NCBI RefSeq assembly: GCF_039545795.1
Contig: NZ_CP154260.1
Span: 563,001-627,000, forward strand
Length of the DNA: 64,000 nucleotides
Direction of reading: 5' to 3'
Source: Chitinophaga niabensis
GTDB taxonomy: Bacteria > Bacteroidota > Bacteroidia > Chitinophagales > Chitinophagaceae
This document shows, piece by piece, positions 62,726-64,000 of the stretch. The notes under the pieces are model-generated. The model saw only the letters and a program-made list of their open reading frames with translations. It was not told the origin of the DNA and did no database searches. The stretch's first letter is position 1, and the number at the start of each line of letters is the position of its first letter. The position numbers and the translations under genes are program-made.

Positions 62726-63480
62726 TGCTTACAAAACGCATCATACCCTGCCTGGATATTAAAGACGGCCGCACTGTAAAAGGTGTGAACTTTGAAAACA
62801 TCCGCGATGCAGGTGATCCCATTGAACTCGGCGCACTCTATGCCCAGCAGGGAGCAGACGAACTGGTGTTCCTGGATATTACGGCTACCAACGAAAGAAG
62901 GAAAACCCTTTCTGAACTGGTTACCCGCATTGCCCGTCACGTAAACATTCCCTTCACGGTAGGTGGAGGTATTTCTTCTGTGGAAGATGTAAGCGTGCTG
63001 CTGAACGCCGGTGCAGACAAAGTATCCGTAAACACAGCCGCCTTCCGCAACCCGGAATTACTGAACGGCCTTTCCCGCGAGTTCGGCAGCCAGTGTATTG
63101 TATTGGCCATCGATACCCGTTTTGAGGAAGGAGACTGGTACGTATACCTCAATGGCGGCCGGGTAAAAACAGCAACAAAAACAACGGATTGGGCCAGGGA
63201 AGCCGTGGAACGCGGAGCAGGAGAGATACTGCTTACTTCCATGAATAACGATGGTACCAAACAGGGTTTTGCGCTGGATATCACATCCCGCTTATCGCAA
63301 AACCTGCATGTACCCGTAATTGCCTCCGGCGGCGCAGGTACCATGGAGCATTTTGCGGATGTATTTGAAAAAGCACAGGCAGATGCAGCCCTGGCAGCCA
63401 GTATTTTCCATTATAAGGAAATGGAGATACCGGACCTGAAAACGTACCTCTACAAAAGAGGTGTGCAAATACGATTTTAA
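62725..63480 (+). CDS. hisF: Imidazole glycerol phosphate synthase, cyclase subunit
   Basis: 251 residues, TIM barrel: [19 protein letters not shown] with the catalytic Asp, [35 protein letters not shown] (second Asp), [19 protein letters not shown] and [12 protein letters not shown]. Uses ammonia from HisH to form the imidazole ring and AICAR. Starts on the last base of the hisA stop. Confidence 0.97.
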   Translation: MLTKRIIPCLDIKDGRTVKGVNFENIRDAGDPIELGALYAQQGADELVFLDITATNERRKTLSELVTRIARHVNIPFTVGGGISSVEDVSVLLNAGADKVSVNTAAFRNPELLNGLSREFGSQCIVLAIDTRFEEGDWYVYLNGGRVKTATKTTDWAREAVERGAGEILLTSMNNDGTKQGFALDITSRLSQNLHVPVIASGGAGTMEHFADVFEKAQADAALAASIFHYKEMEIPDLKTYLYKRGVQIRF

Positions 63481-63515
63481 TTGATGAATATTTATTATAT
63501 TTAATTTTAATACCG

Positions 63516-64000
63516 ATGCAGGTAGATTTTTCAAAGTCACCGGACGGCCTGGTGCCAGCTATTATACAGGATGCCATTACGAATAAAGTATTGATGCTGG
63601 GGTACATGAACCAGGAGGCGCTGGATAAAACACTGGCCGAAGGGAAAGTGACCTTTTTCAGCCGTTCCAAAAACAGGCTGTGGACCAAAGGAGAAGAGAG
63701 CGGTAACTTCCTTCAGTTGAAACATGCGGCAATAGATTGCGATGCGGATACGTTACTACTGAAAGTTCATCCTGAAGGCCCTACCTGCCACACGGGAGCA
63801 GACACCTGCTGGAATGAGGTGAATAAAGATGCCACTTCTTTCCTGGGTAACCTGGAGCAGGTGATCAGGGACAGGAAGCAAAATCCGACTGATAAATCCT
63901 ACACCGCTTCCCTGTTTGCCAAAGGTATCAATAAGGTAGCGCAGAAAGTAGGAGAGGAGGCAGTAGAACTGGTAATAGAAGCAAAAGATAATAACGATCA
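63516..64000 (+). CDS. hisIE: Bifunctional phosphoribosyl-AMP cyclohydrolase/phosphoribosyl-ATP pyrophosphatase (runs off window)
   Basis: 161 codons are visible and the frame is still open at 64000. Residues 1-105 are HisI: AIIQDAITNKVLMLGYMNQEAL, GKVTFFSRSKNRLWTKGE, DCDADTLLLKV and the metal-site CHTGADTCW. From about residue 107 HisE begins (FLGNLEQVIRDRK...SYTASLFAKGINKVAQKVGEEAVELVIEAK, quoted in parts: KVGEEAVELV). Steps two and three of histidine synthesis. A 35-base AT-rich gap follows hisF, longer than other gaps in this stretch. Confidence 0.94.
   Translation, partial: MQVDFSKSPDGLVPAIIQDAITNKVLMLGYMNQEALDKTLAEGKVTFFSRSKNRLWTKGEESGNFLQLKHAAIDCDADTLLLKVHPEGPTCHTGADTCWNEVNKDATSFLGNLEQVIRDRKQNPTDKSYTASLFAKGINKVAQKVGEEAVELVIEAKDNND

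Overview
The window reads as a chromosome segment of a free-living Bacteroidota, most like Chitinophaga and relatives. The signs are two SusC/SusD outer-membrane uptake pairs, an ECF sigma/FecR anti-sigma pair, DUF4254 next to a family 9 glycosyltransferase, many Bacteroidota-type signal peptides and lipoboxes, and two clear copies of the Bacteroidota promoter (TTTG, about 18 bases, TAnnTTTG) before a tRNA-Gln gene and before the histidine operon. I see no phage, transposase or CRISPR. This is an inference from gene content; no database was searched.

Layout. 1-9.9 kb: a truncated S41-peptidase lipoprotein (minus strand), a DUF4254/GT9 pair, tRNA-Gln with promoter and terminator, a secreted two-repeat protein, a serine hydrolase with a TPR tail, an OmpA-like lipoprotein and a MacA-MacB type efflux operon. 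10-21.5 kb: a tricorn-like S41 protease whose stop overlaps the start of an ECF sigma factor, then FecR anti-sigma, an STN-bearing SusC, SusD, a secreted cyanophycinase-like S51 peptidase and an isoaspartyl peptidase lipoprotein. Read together these look like a uptake and degradation locus for cyanophycin or other isoaspartyl peptides. 21.5-25.8 kb (minus): ROK regulator, PhzF-like protein, GntP permease and a Nei/Fpg glycosylase. 26.2-43.6 kb (plus): a long tightly packed uptake operon (FAD oxidoreductase, SusC, SusD, DUF5018-like lipoprotein, GHL10-like hydrolase, DUF5009 membrane protein, sodium-solute symporter, two SGNH esterases, DUF4434, N-acylglucosamine 2-epimerase, alpha/beta hydrolase), closed by a strong terminator. 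43.7-49.2 kb: a GH71/99-like secreted protein converging on a heparinase II/III protein that lies behind a LytS/LytTR two-component pair.

49.5-64 kb: amino-acid biosynthesis in an unusual order: hisL-hisG-hisD-hisC-[repeat array]-hisB-trpL-trpE-G-D-C-F-B-A-hisH-hisA-hisF-hisIE. A complete trp operon with its own promoter, leader peptide and attenuator sits inside the his operon. Both attenuators can be read at base level: a leader with HIHHHH before hisG and one with WW before trpE, each followed by a perfect or near-perfect terminator and an alternative pairing. The last four his genes lie behind the trp attenuator with no room for a separate promoter before hisH.

Two further oddities stand out. 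Between hisC and hisB are five tandem 50-bp units, each a complete 16-codon ORF joined to the next by TGATG, and the last one is joined the same way to hisB itself. HisA carries an extra N-terminal GNAT acetyltransferase domain in one continuous reading frame.
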